From assembly GCA_029250345.1 (NCBI GenBank), contig JAQXFL010000039.1:1-13116 (forward strand): DNA of 13,116 nt, written 5' to 3'. The notes beneath the pieces are model-generated. The model was not told the origin of the DNA. It saw nothing but the letters and a program-made list of their open reading frames with translations, and did not search any database. A program made the translations under genes and the position numbers. Origin of the DNA: Candidatus Poseidoniaceae archaeon. Its GTDB lineage: Archaea; Thermoplasmatota; Poseidoniia; Poseidoniales; Poseidoniaceae. Each line of letters opens with the position of its first letter. Position 1 is the stretch's first letter. Positions 1-9,811 of this stretch are shown here, one piece after another.

Positions 1-625
1 TTGCATCGGTTTGGTTTGCCACGGCCTTTGCGAGGAGCGTTTTTCCACAGCCTGGTGGGCCTACAAGCAGAATGCCCTTTGGTGGAGTGATGCCGACTTT
101 CTCAAACAGTTCCGGTTCCAACAACGGAAGTTCGATTGCCTCTCGAACCGTCGTTATCTGTTCATCAAGCCCGGCAACTGAATCGTAGGTAATATCGGGT
201 TTCTCAACCATTTCTGCACCACTTACCATCGGATCCCACGCTTCATGCAATACTTCTATGACTGCGAGCGTATCTTGGTTGAGAGCAACTCGGGTCCCGG
301 GTTTGAGTTTTTTAGGTTCGAGTCTTTGATTAAGAGCAACTTGAAACACGGTCCCGTTCGACGAACGAACAATAGCCGTGCGCTCGTCCAGAACATCTTG
401 TAAATGTCCAATGATGAGAGGCGGCGTTTTGAGTAATCGCACCTCATCATCGAGCCTTGTCGCTCGCTTTTTGAGCGTTCGAATTTCAGTCTCAAGGTAG
501 GAACGTTCATTGATTAAATTCTGTGAATCTTCAAGCAATTTTTGGTAGTCTTCCTCAAGATTTTTTAGATCGTCATCAGATTGCTTTGAACGGGGTGTGC
601 CGCTCTTCTCTGCCTCGGAACTCAT
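1..625 (-). CDS. pan: Proteasome-activating nucleotidase (PAN), AAA+ ATPase, N-terminal part (C-terminus beyond window)
   Basis: PAN is the hexameric AAA+ ATPase that unfolds proteins and feeds them into the archaeal 20S proteasome. Read on the minus strand from ATG at 625, 208 residues are visible. A charged coiled-coil stretch (about residues 18-66) comes first, followed by a Pro-Pro pair (68-69) at the junction to an OB-fold domain (about 70-126). The start of the AAA domain follows, with YDSVAGLDEQ (147-156) and Walker A GPPGCGKT (189-196). The coiled coil, the proline junction and the OB fold are the typical order of PAN and the eukaryotic Rpt subunits, which separates it from Cdc48-type ATPases. 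Walker B, the arginine fingers and the C-terminal HbYX motif lie outside the window, so completeness cannot be judged. The start lacks a clear Shine-Dalgarno. The gene is divergent from MBF1, and a perfect inverted repeat lies just upstream of its start. Confidence 0.95.
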   Translation of the reverse strand, partial: MSSEAEKSGTPRSKQSDDDLKNLEEDYQKLLEDSQNLINERSYLETEIRTLKKRATRLDDEVRLLKTPPLIIGHLQDVLDERTAIVRSSNGTVFQVALNQRLEPKKLKPGTRVALNQDTLAVIEVLHEAWDPMVSGAEMVEKPDITYDSVAGLDEQITTVREAIELPLLEPELFEKVGITPPKGILLVGPPGCGKTLLAKAVANQTDA

Positions 626-631
626 AGGAAT

Positions 632-657
632 CAAACTGTCGTCGTGGCTACAGTTTG
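632..657. repeat. Perfect 8-bp inverted repeat (operator or hairpin) upstream of PAN
   Basis: CAAACTGT (632-639) and its exact reverse complement ACAGTTTG (650-657) flank a 10-nt spacer. The repeat starts 7 bp before the PAN start codon, inside the 115-bp divergent region between PAN and MBF1. It could be a regulator's operator with half-sites 18 bp apart centre to centre, or a hairpin in the PAN leader RNA. The rest of 626-740 shows no convincing TATA box. The symmetry is seen directly; the role is inferred. Confidence 0.5.
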
Positions 658-731
658 TTAAGTCGTCGCTTCAAAGTATTGCGTCAATATGTTCCGAAGC
701 CTTCAAAGACAGTCAACACAACCATCATTTC

Positions 732-736
732 GGTGA
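732..736 (+). promoter_or_regulatory. Ribosome binding site of MBF1 (GGTGA, 4 nt before ATG)
   Basis: GGTGA matches the archaeal anti-Shine-Dalgarno and lies 4 nt before ATG 741. It decides for this start over an upstream in-frame start at 597. The same GGTGA-N4-start arrangement recurs at several other genes in the window. Confidence 0.7.
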
Positions 737-740
737 GTTC

Positions 741-1244
741 ATGGCAGACTGTGAGTTATGTGGGGCAATGAAAGTCGGAGTACGACATGTCAAAATGGGT
801 AAAGCAGAGGTTGCTGCATGCGCACGCTGCACTGAGAAAATGAACCTTGGGCCGAAAGAAACCGCTCCAGGTCTAGCTCGAGCACAGAGTATGCACGCTC
901 GTCCTGCTCACCAAACAGGCTACGCTGCTAAAGGCAAGAAAGGCAAGGACATCATGCTCAAGGCCGAGAAAGAACTGGTGGGGGATTTTGCTCAGCGTAT
1001 TGTGAATGCCCGTAAGGCCAAAGGGTGGAACCAACCGACTCTTGGCAAACGAATGGCGGAAACCGTGAACATCGTTAAATCCACTGAAAGCGGCAAGCGG
1101 CCTACCGATTCTGTATTGAAAAAATTTGAACGAGTCCTCTCTATCTCTCTTTTTGAAGCACCGACTTCAAGAGGCACTCAGCGCGTAGACAGTTCAAGTT
1201 CTCGAGGAATGACCTTGGGTGATTACCTTGACGACATCAGGTGA
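741..1244 (+). CDS. mbf1: Archaeal multiprotein bridging factor 1 (MBF1): zinc ribbon plus helix-turn-helix
   Basis: The protein has 167 residues. An N-terminal zinc ribbon has Cys pairs at C4/C7 and C27/C30. A basic linker rich in Ala, Lys and Gly follows (about 40-75), then a Cro/C1-type helix-turn-helix (about 80-135) around the segment KGWNQPTLGKRMAE. The short conserved tail TLGDYLDDIR closes the protein. This zinc-ribbon/HTH/tail order is the archaeal MBF1 pattern. In eukaryotes MBF1 bridges activators and TBP. In archaea it associates with the ribosome and translation, which fits its place directly before an rRNA-modification gene. The start at 741 is preferred because the zinc ribbon begins there and GGTGA sits 4 nt upstream. 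A 48-residue in-frame extension back to 597 would overlap PAN codons and resembles no MBF1. The stop codon is part of the Shine-Dalgarno of tsr3. Confidence 0.9.
   Translation: MADCELCGAMKVGVRHVKMGKAEVAACARCTEKMNLGPKETAPGLARAQSMHARPAHQTGYAAKGKKGKDIMLKAEKELVGDFAQRIVNARKAKGWNQPTLGKRMAETVNIVKSTESGKRPTDSVLKKFERVLSISLFEAPTSRGTQRVDSSSSRGMTLGDYLDDIR
1239..1244 (+). promoter_or_regulatory. Ribosome binding site of tsr3 (AGGTGA), overlapping the MBF1 stop codon
   Basis: AGGTGA ends in the MBF1 stop codon TGA and lies 4 nt before the GTG at 1249. This supports GTG 1249 over an upstream in-frame GTG at 1219, and suggests that tsr3 translation is coupled to MBF1 translation. Confidence 0.7.
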
Positions 1245-1248
1245 TTCA

Positions 1249-1800
1249 GTGTCAGACGTTTCTGTTCATGCTGTTTGGCTTGCTCAAGACGACCCGAAAA
1301 AAAACACCGCTGTTCTTGCATCAAAGCGAGGAAACTTGAAACTCCACAAGCGAATCAATTCTCTCCCAAAAAGAGGAATTATTCTCGAGCCCTTGTGCGG
1401 GAAGGTGTTTGGTCCAGAAGATCATGCTTTACTCATCAACGGGGGCTCTTTGGTTGGCCTCGACTGCAGTTGGGCGCACATCGAAGAAAGCGTCGCTCAG
1501 GTCATGAGAAGGACACGCCTCCAGCCACGGATGCTTCCTCTCCTCTTGGCTGCGAATCCAGTGAATTGGGGGAAACCAGGTCGACTCACGACTGCCGAAG
1601 CACTGGCAACTGTATTGTATCTCATCGGTCGTGAAGACCAGGCACGAGATGTGCTCGGCGCTTTCCGATGGGGTGAACGATTTTTTGAACTCAACAAAGA
1701 ACCACTTGAAGCATATTCTCAAGCGCATACCAGTGCCGAACTGGTAGAACTGCAGTTTGAATTCTTTGATATCGAACGACCCGAAGAGACTTCAAGTTGA
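1249..1800 (+). CDS. tsr3: rRNA 3-amino-3-carboxypropyltransferase Tsr3 (small-subunit rRNA acp3 modification)
   Basis: The protein has 183 residues from GTG 1249. Tsr3 moves the 3-amino-3-carboxypropyl group of S-adenosylmethionine onto a hypermodified uridine or pseudouridine of small-subunit rRNA, late in ribosome assembly. Family signatures are visible in order: LDCSWAHIEE, then RMLPLLLAANPVNWGKP, then LTTAEALATVLYLIG, and FRWGERFFELN near the C-terminus. These match the Ribo_biogen_C (DUF367) region, which forms a SPOUT-like SAM-binding fold. The N-terminal part corresponds to the short RLI-like domain of the family. The length is close to the usual archaeal size. Tsr3 is shared by archaea and eukaryotes, so it supports the archaeal assignment. 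It starts 4 nt after the MBF1 stop, forming a small translation-related pair. Confidence 0.92.
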   Translation: MSDVSVHAVWLAQDDPKKNTAVLASKRGNLKLHKRINSLPKRGIILEPLCGKVFGPEDHALLINGGSLVGLDCSWAHIEESVAQVMRRTRLQPRMLPLLLAANPVNWGKPGRLTTAEALATVLYLIGREDQARDVLGAFRWGERFFELNKEPLEAYSQAHTSAELVELQFEFFDIERPEETSS

Positions 1801-1816
1801 GCACGAATAGAGTTTC

Positions 1817-2584
1817 ATGCCGCGAAGCCGCCGTGTTGGAGTCCATCGGCTCATCAATGGCAAACTGGTCATTCAAGAGGATGCATTGGCCGTTGAATGC
1901 CTCATCCAATTGACATCTCATTCCGTTACAATTTCGAAGCTTCTTGGCTCTCCTACCAATCTACGTGAATTGTTTGTTGGCCACGCTTTCGCAGAAGGCT
2001 ATGGGGACATTCGAACGTCGGACATCGTGATTGAATCTACCGATACAGGCTCATTTCACGTTCGTACAGATGCTGCGATAGATCAGCGATCTTCGCATGA
2101 GCGTGTTGTCACCTCTTCATGTGGAGCATGCGATACGGATGGACTTGAGGAAATGAGTTCTGCTTTGCCCCATTTTTCAGGTCCCCACCCCCTGTACAAT
2201 CACAGAATATTGTTTGATGCTTTTGAGCAAATGAGAACCTTGCAAGAAGGTTTTCAGGAAACAGGTGGTATGCACGCAGCAGGACTCTGGTCAGTTGATG
2301 ATGGCCTGCATTGTGTTTCAGAAGATATCGGAAGGCACAATGCAGTTGACAAAGCGATAGGTGCATCAATGTTGCAAAATACGGACCTCTCACGACAATT
2401 CCTTCTGCTTTCAGGCCGGTGCGGTTGGGACTTGGTTGCCAAAGCATCCCGTTCCGGGATTGGAACCATATTCTGTATTGGAGCATGCTCGACTCTTGCC
2501 GCAGATACAGCACGCAATCTTGGTATGCGTATTTTCTCGTTCATGAAACCTGACTCATGCGTTGGAATTGGCGTGTTACGGTGA
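1817..2584 (+). CDS. fdhD: FdhD sulfurtransferase, activating formate-dehydrogenase-type Mo/W enzymes
   Basis: The protein has 255 residues. FdhD carries sulfur from a cysteine desulfurase to the bis-MGD cofactor of FdhF-type oxidoreductases, and without it these enzymes are inactive. Seen in order: ALAVECLIQL near the N-terminus, the cysteine motif SSCGAC with C102 and C105 (the Cys-x2-Cys sulfur carrier), GGMHAAGLW, the signature EDIGRHNAVDKAIG, SGRCGWDLVAKA, and a C-terminal glycine-rich end. Asp follows the second Cys where Gly is more common, and SGRCGWDL replaces the usual SGR-aromatic variant. Both look like family divergence, since the two key cysteines remain. The gene lies 16 bp after tsr3 and 53 bp before the oxidoreductase that is its probable client. 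Its own Shine-Dalgarno is weak. Confidence 0.93.
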   Translation: MPRSRRVGVHRLINGKLVIQEDALAVECLIQLTSHSVTISKLLGSPTNLRELFVGHAFAEGYGDIRTSDIVIESTDTGSFHVRTDAAIDQRSSHERVVTSSCGACDTDGLEEMSSALPHFSGPHPLYNHRILFDAFEQMRTLQEGFQETGGMHAAGLWSVDDGLHCVSEDIGRHNAVDKAIGASMLQNTDLSRQFLLLSGRCGWDLVAKASRSGIGTIFCIGACSTLAADTARNLGMRIFSFMKPDSCVGIGVLR

Positions 2585-2592
2585 TTGGTAAC

Positions 2593-2610
2593 GAAAACCC
2601 TTGAAAACCC
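2593..2610. repeat. Two direct copies of GAAAACCC at 10-bp spacing in the fdhD-oxidoreductase spacer
   Basis: GAAAACCC occurs at 2593-2600 and again at 2603-2610, one helical turn apart, in the 53-bp gap between fdhD and the oxidoreductase gene. The arrangement could place two protein subunits on the same DNA face. With only two short copies, chance is a real alternative. Confidence 0.3.
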
Positions 2611-2628
2611 CCCCTCGCAGAACAGCAT

Positions 2629-2633
2629 GGTGG
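2629..2633 (+). promoter_or_regulatory. Ribosome binding site supporting the TTG start of the oxidoreductase gene
   Basis: GGTGG lies exactly 4 nt before TTG 2638, the same geometry as the GGTGA sites at MBF1, tsr3 and the zinc-ribbon gene. The in-frame ATG at 2707 has only an A-rich upstream stretch without such a site. Confidence 0.5.
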
Positions 2634-2637
2634 GCAT

Positions 2638-4919
<2,282 letters not shown>

Positions 4920-4923
<4 letters not shown>

Positions 4924-6182
4924 CAAACATCGGTTATCTTGAACTCATCAAGAGCAACAAAGAATTCCGCCGGCTTTGGTCTGCTTCTGTCATTTCAATG
5001 CTTGGAGAATGGTTCAACACCATCGCCCTCTTCCTCCTTATCTTTGAGTACACAGACTCGGAATTCCTTTTGGGTGTTTTATTTACTGTCCGTATGCTTT
5101 GTTTCGCACTCCTGCAACCAGTGAGTGGCCTCCTGGCCGATCGAATGAATCGCAAGCACATCATGATTGCCTCCAATGTTTTACAGGTATTCCTTGCGCT
5201 TTGCTTCCTCGGCGTCAACGGCCCAGAAGACATCTGGTGGATGCTCGGGCTTTCTGGCGTGATGATGTTGCTCCACGGCGCATACGTGACTGCCGAACGA
5301 GCAGCCCTCCCCAACATTGTACCTGAAGAGCATCTTGCTACCGCCAACGCCTTGGATGCCGCATCATGGTCATCTGCGCTGTGCATTGGTGCCATGGTTG
5401 GAGGAATTGTGGTCGAATTTTACGGAGTCGATGCTGCTTTCATCATCGATTCACTTACGTTTCTCTTGAGTGCTGTTCTCTTAATTCCAATAACATTACC
5501 ACAAACAGTTGGCGATGAAATGAAAGGGCCTCTGTTTTCAACTGCAGCAAAAAACATCAAAAATGGACTTCGTAGAATTCTCGAGGAATCTCGGCTCTTG
5601 CGTGTCGTGTTTGCTAAGGCATCGTGGAACGTAGCTGGAGGCGGGCTTGCAGGAGTTTTCCTGGTCGTTGCAGGTTCGAACGTTGATGGATTTGGAGCCG
5701 CAATTGGGTTTGGACTGTTTTTCTTCGCCCGCGGTATCGGGACAGGTTTAGGGCCAATCATGGCGCGGCGTTTCTTAACAAATGAAGAACGCTGGCCACT
5801 GCTCATTGGGTTGCTCGTGGTCCTTTCCGGATTTTTCTACCTACTTGTTGGCTTGACACTTGGAATCAACTTGTGGCTCACTTTTGCTTTGGTAACACTC
5901 GCCCATTCTGCGAGCGGCGGCAACTGGGTGCTCTCGACTATTCTTACCCAAAGATGGGTCGAAGATGAAATCCGCGGCCGTGTATTTTCAATCGATATGC
6001 TCACGATGTCGATTGCCTTTTCAGTTTCAAGCGCATCAGCCGGGTATTTGCTTGAGAACGGGTATTTGAACCTCCAAACCGGATTCCAAACTTTTGCGGT
6101 GCTTATGATGGTCTCCGGAATCGTGTTTACATTATGGCGCCCAGGCCGTTCGAAAACAACCGACCTGGCAGTTCATTCCTAA
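4920..6182 (+). CDS. Major facilitator superfamily transporter, MFS_3/EntS-like
   Basis: The protein has 420 residues with about 12 hydrophobic membrane segments and the usual two-halves MFS layout. After the short basic start (KSNKEFRRLW), segment 1 begins near residue 22. The loop between segments 2 and 3 carries a motif-A-like GLLADRMNRK (70-79). RAALPNIVPEEHLATANAL and GPIMARRF are features of the EntS/MFS_3 group of multidrug, siderophore or macrolide exporters. The substrate cannot be read from sequence. Its ATG overlaps the oxidoreductase stop (ATGA at 4920-4923), so the two are probably translated together. That makes transport of a substrate, product or toxic by-product of the oxidoreductase a reasonable guess, no more. 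hutU begins 45 bp after its stop. Confidence 0.85.
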
Positions 6183-6227
6183 TGATTCAATACGAATCCT
6201 CAAGGGCGAGAGCATCAACCATTGGAC

Positions 6228-8267
6228 ATGAGCGGAGACTACAGCGCTTTGAAGGAGTATTTGGCAGAGGGCATTCCTTCTCAAATTCCGGATTCGCCGA
6301 TGTGGGATGAGTCGGTCGACCATGCACCGCCTCGCCGCCAAATTTTATCAGAAACGGAAAAGAAATTGGCTTTGCGTAATGCTTTGAGATACTTCCCCAC
6401 AGAACATCACCCGATATTAGCCCCCGAATTCCATGCGGAGTTAGAAACATTTGGACGCATCATCATGTGGCGATATCGCCCCACGCAATACGAAATGAAG
6501 GCACACCCACTCGATGCTTACCCAGTGAAGTCGCTTCAGGCTGCGTCCATCATGCTAATGATTCAAAACAATCTCGACCCAGCGGTGGCCCAATTCCCAC
6601 ATGAACTCATTACATACGGCGGAAATGGCTCTGTATTCCAAAATTGGGCGCAATACAGACTCGTCATGAAGTACTTGTCAGAAATGACCGAAGATCAGAC
6701 GCTCGTCATGTATTCTGGCCACCCAATGGGACTTTTCCCTTCACACAGAGACGCTCCGCGGGTTATTATTACAAACGGCATGGTCATTCCAAATGCATCA
6801 TCTCAAGAAAACTACGAAAGAATGAATGCTCTTGGCGTCACTCAATATGGACAAATGACTGCAGGCTCATACATGTATATCGGCCCACAGGGGATCGTCC
6901 ACGGCACAACCATCACCCTGCTCAATGCTGCACGCGCACACCTCGGACTGGGCGGTGATGAAGGTTTAGGTGGTGTGACTTTTGTCACTTCAGGTTTAGG
7001 CGGAATGTCTGGCGCACAAGCCAAGGCTGCAGTGATTGCAGGCGCCTCATGTATCGTAGCTGAATCAAATTCGCATGCGGCTTATAAGCGCCATGAGCAA
7101 GGTTGGTTGACAACAGTCACTGAAGATGTTGATGATGCCATCGACCAAATGACTCAGGCTGCAGAACAAAAGATTGCTATTTCAATTGGGTACGTCGGAA
7201 ACATTGTCGAGCTGTGGGAACGATTGGTAGAGCGTAATGTATCTGTCGATTTAGGAAGTGACCAAACAAGTTTACACAATCCGTTCCAAGGTGGGTACTT
7301 CCCTGCTGGATTTTCATTCGATGAAGCTTCGAGAATGTTATCGACGCAGCCTGAACGGTTCGCAGATGAAGTTCGTTCAACACTTCGCCGCCACGCTGCT
7401 GCAGTCAATGTTCTTTCTGAAAACGGAATGTATTTTTGGGATTATGGCAATGCATTCCTCTTGGAAGCCGGTCGAGCAGGTGCCGATGTTATGTCTGCTG
7501 ATGGTGTTTCGTTCCGTTATCCGAGTTATGTCGAGGACATTATGGGACCAATGTGCTTCGACTATGGATTTGGACCGTACCGCTGGGTTTGCTGCTCAGG
7601 TAAACCTGAGGATCTACGCATCACCGATGAAATCGCCTGTGAAGTCCTTGAACAAATGCTCACCACCTCACCTCCAGAAATCCAACAACAAATGGTCGAT
7701 AACATTCGATGGATTCGAGGTGCCGGTGAAAATGACATGGTGGTTGGGAGTCAAGCCCGAATTTTGTATGCTGATGACGAAGGTCGTAGGAAAATAGCAA
7801 CTGCAATGAATCAGGCAATCGCGAGTGGCCGAATTTCCGCTCCTGTCGTTCTTGGCCGTGATCACCATGACGTATCGGGCACAGACAGCCCTTACAGGGA
7901 GACTGCTAACATCCGTGATGGTTCAATACAAACTGCAGACATGGCAGTCCAAAACTTCGTTGGTGACGCTTTCAGAGGGGCCACTTGGGTTAGCCTACAC
8001 AACGGCGGCGGCGTGGGCTGGGGTGAAGTGATGAACGGCGGTTTTGGAATGCTTCTTGACGGCAGTGAAGAGTGCGAATTAAAACTCCAGCGAATGTTAC
8101 ATTGGGATGTGAACAACGGAGTAGCTCGTCGTGCATGGGCTCGAAACCCTGGTGCTGAATTTGCAATTCGACGAGCAATGGAGGCTGAGCCCCTTTTGAC
8201 CGTCACACTACCCCAGCACGCCGATGATTCTCTTCTCGATGACTTGTTCAAGGAGGATTCAGAATGA
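6228..8267 (+). CDS. hutU: Urocanate hydratase (urocanase), long eukaryote-like form
   Basis: Urocanase adds water to urocanate to give 4-imidazolone-5-propionate, the second step of histidine breakdown, with tightly bound NAD+ as electrophile. The protein has 679 residues from ATG 6228. Landmarks are LALRNALRYFP, NNLDPAVAQFPHELITYGG, LVMYSGHPMGLFPS, GQMTAGSYMYIGPQGIVHGT, the NAD-contacting GLGGMSGAQAKAA (about 256-268), VDLGSDQTS, FWDYGNAFLLEA, RWVCCSG with C455/C456 (one is probably the active-site Cys), VVGSQARILY, RDHHDVSGTDSP (from about 544) and LHNGGGVGWGEV. Common bacterial HutU has about 555 residues. The length and the LRNALRYFP block instead match the animal enzyme of about 676. 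The start is the least certain point: TTG 6222 is in frame and no Shine-Dalgarno precedes either. It overlaps hutH by 4 nt. Confidence 0.96.
   Translation: MSGDYSALKEYLAEGIPSQIPDSPMWDESVDHAPPRRQILSETEKKLALRNALRYFPTEHHPILAPEFHAELETFGRIIMWRYRPTQYEMKAHPLDAYPVKSLQAASIMLMIQNNLDPAVAQFPHELITYGGNGSVFQNWAQYRLVMKYLSEMTEDQTLVMYSGHPMGLFPSHRDAPRVIITNGMVIPNASSQENYERMNALGVTQYGQMTAGSYMYIGPQGIVHGTTITLLNAARAHLGLGGDEGLGGVTFVTSGLGGMSGAQAKAAVIAGASCIVAESNSHAAYKRHEQGWLTTVTEDVDDAIDQMTQAAEQKIAISIGYVGNIVELWERLVERNVSVDLGSDQTSLHNPFQGGYFPAGFSFDEASRMLSTQPERFADEVRSTLRRHAAAVNVLSENGMYFWDYGNAFLLEAGRAGADVMSADGVSFRYPSYVEDIMGPMCFDYGFGPYRWVCCSGKPEDLRITDEIACEVLEQMLTTSPPEIQQQMVDNIRWIRGAGENDMVVGSQARILYADDEGRRKIATAMNQAIASGRISAPVVLGRDHHDVSGTDSPYRETANIRDGSIQTADMAVQNFVGDAFRGATWVSLHNGGGVGWGEVMNGGFGMLLDGSEECELKLQRMLHWDVNNGVARRAWARNPGAEFAIRRAMEAEPLLTVTLPQHADDSLLDDLFKEDSE
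8250..8256 (+). promoter_or_regulatory. Strong ribosome binding site of hutH inside the end of hutU (AAGGAGG)
   Basis: AAGGAGG lies 7 nt before ATG 8264, within the last codons of hutU. Together with the ATGA overlap it indicates coupled synthesis of HutU and HutH. This site is the classic purine-rich type with wider spacing, unlike the GGTGA-N4 sites elsewhere in the window. Confidence 0.75.
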
Positions 8268-9811
8268 TGACAATTTCACTCGACGGCCATACGCTTACAC
8301 CTTCAGAAGTCATGCGCATCGCTACAGGCGATGCAGTGGTTGAGGTGTCCAAAGATGCACTTGCCCGTGTTGAATCTGCACGTTCTGTTGTTGAGCGAAT
8401 ACTCTCAAGTGAAGCGACAGTCTATGGCATAAATACTGGCTTTGGAGCACTCGTACACCAACGAATATCACCCGGTGATTTGACACAACTGCAAATAAAT
8501 CTCATCCGTTCTCACGCTACGGCGATTGGAGAATTGATGTCGAAAGAGTCAGTCCGTGCAATGATGGCAGTTCGAATAAATTCCCTCGCCAAGGGGAACT
8601 CCGGCGTCCACCCAGATGTATTGACGCAAATTGTGAATTTCCTTAATTTTGACATCACGCCAGCCATCCCAAGGATTGGCAGCCTCGGTGCAAGTGGAGA
8701 TCTCGCTCCACTCTCCCACATGGCGTTAGCGCTCATTGGTGAAGGCGAAGTACTCACTCAAGACGGTTCAACTGAACCTACCAAGGCCCAGCTAAGGCAT
8801 CACGGCTTAATCCCACTTGAGCTACGTGCTAAGGATGGATTATCTCTCATCAACGGCACCAGCCAAATGTGCAGCTTCCTCACGCTCTCTGAGCAGCGAC
8901 TCTCGAATCTACTGGTTTATGCAGACATGGTGCTCTGTACTTCCATCGAGGCAAGACAAGCGAGCGTTACACCTTCAGACGAACGCGTTCACAATGCGAG
9001 ACCTCATCATGGGCAACTCGCAGTTTCACAACGCATTCGTACCCTTTTGGCCAACTCTCCAATTATGGCGTCGCATGCTGACTGCGACCAAGTCCAAGAT
9101 GCCTATTCGTTTCGATGCGCACCGCAAGTCCACGGAGCGGTTTATGAACGGTATTCTGCTTTACAGAATACATTGAATATTGAATTGAACAGTGCCACTG
9201 ACAACCCTCTGGTCTTCCCGGATCATGCAAATCCAGGACCTCACGAAGTCGTTTCACAGGGGAATTTCCATGGTGAAGTATTGGCATTGACCGCTGATTC
9301 GATGTCTGCTGCTGTTTTTGAGTTGGCTTCAATTTCCGAGAGAAGAATCGATCAGATGCTCGACCCAGCCCGCAGCGGGATGCCTGCATTCCTTGCAAAG
9401 GACTCTGGCCTTGAGTCCGGCCTCATGATCGTACAGTATGTTGCTGGGGCATCGCTTTCCGAGTTGCATGGGCATGCTGCACCCCGCTCAATATTTTCTA
9501 CCTCGACATCTGCTGGACAGGAAGACCACGTAAGTATGGGGGCGACTGCAACTTGGAACCTGCTGCAAGCCACCTCTCGACTCGCAGAAGTCTTGGCATG
9601 TGAATTGGTAGTGGCATGTGAGGCGTTAGAGCTCAATCCAATTGAACCTTCACCACATGTATCTGCCCTCAAGCAACGTGTTCGTACTCTTGTTCAGCCA
9701 CTTTCCGGCGATCGTAGTACCAGTTCAGATCTTATCGCTGTCGCCGGTGAACTGCTTGATTCGAAGTGGCTCGCCCGGATTGAGGCGGAAGTCGGTAGAC
9801 TCAACCGTTAA
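8264..9811 (+). CDS. hutH: Histidine ammonia-lyase (histidase)
   Basis: Histidase removes ammonia from L-histidine to make urocanate, the substrate of the enzyme encoded just upstream. The protein has 515 residues, normal for the family. The MIO electrophile forms from A143-S144-G145 within GSLGASGDLAPLSHMAL. Y54 in YGINTGFGALV (54-64) is the catalytic tyrosine region. QINLIRSHA, RINSLAKGNSGV, LINGTSQM, QDAYSFRCAPQVHGA, ELNSATDNPLVFP and GNFHGEVLAL are all in place, so the enzyme should be active. A second ATG follows at 8267 (MM start), but the ATGA overlap and AAGGAGG favour 8264. HutI, HutG or HutF, needed to take imidazolonepropionate to glutamate, are not in this window. The stop TAA overlaps the stop of the opposite-strand DUF835 gene. 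Confidence 0.97.
   Translation: MMTISLDGHTLTPSEVMRIATGDAVVEVSKDALARVESARSVVERILSSEATVYGINTGFGALVHQRISPGDLTQLQINLIRSHATAIGELMSKESVRAMMAVRINSLAKGNSGVHPDVLTQIVNFLNFDITPAIPRIGSLGASGDLAPLSHMALALIGEGEVLTQDGSTEPTKAQLRHHGLIPLELRAKDGLSLINGTSQMCSFLTLSEQRLSNLLVYADMVLCTSIEARQASVTPSDERVHNARPHHGQLAVSQRIRTLLANSPIMASHADCDQVQDAYSFRCAPQVHGAVYERYSALQNTLNIELNSATDNPLVFPDHANPGPHEVVSQGNFHGEVLALTADSMSAAVFELASISERRIDQMLDPARSGMPAFLAKDSGLESGLMIVQYVAGASLSELHGHAAPRSIFSTSTSAGQEDHVSMGATATWNLLQATSRLAEVLACELVVACEALELNPIEPSPHVSALKQRVRTLVQPLSGDRSTSSDLIAVAGELLDSKWLARIEAEVGRLNR

Noticed and set aside
256..510. Minus-strand open frame of 84 codons
   Set aside because: It is a different frame of the same strand as PAN. The PAN frame gives the coiled-coil, OB and Walker A sequence without a break.
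597..740. 48-residue N-terminal extension of MBF1
   Set aside because: It overlaps PAN codons on the other strand, resembles no MBF1, and the GGTGA-ATG pair at 732-743 marks a better start.
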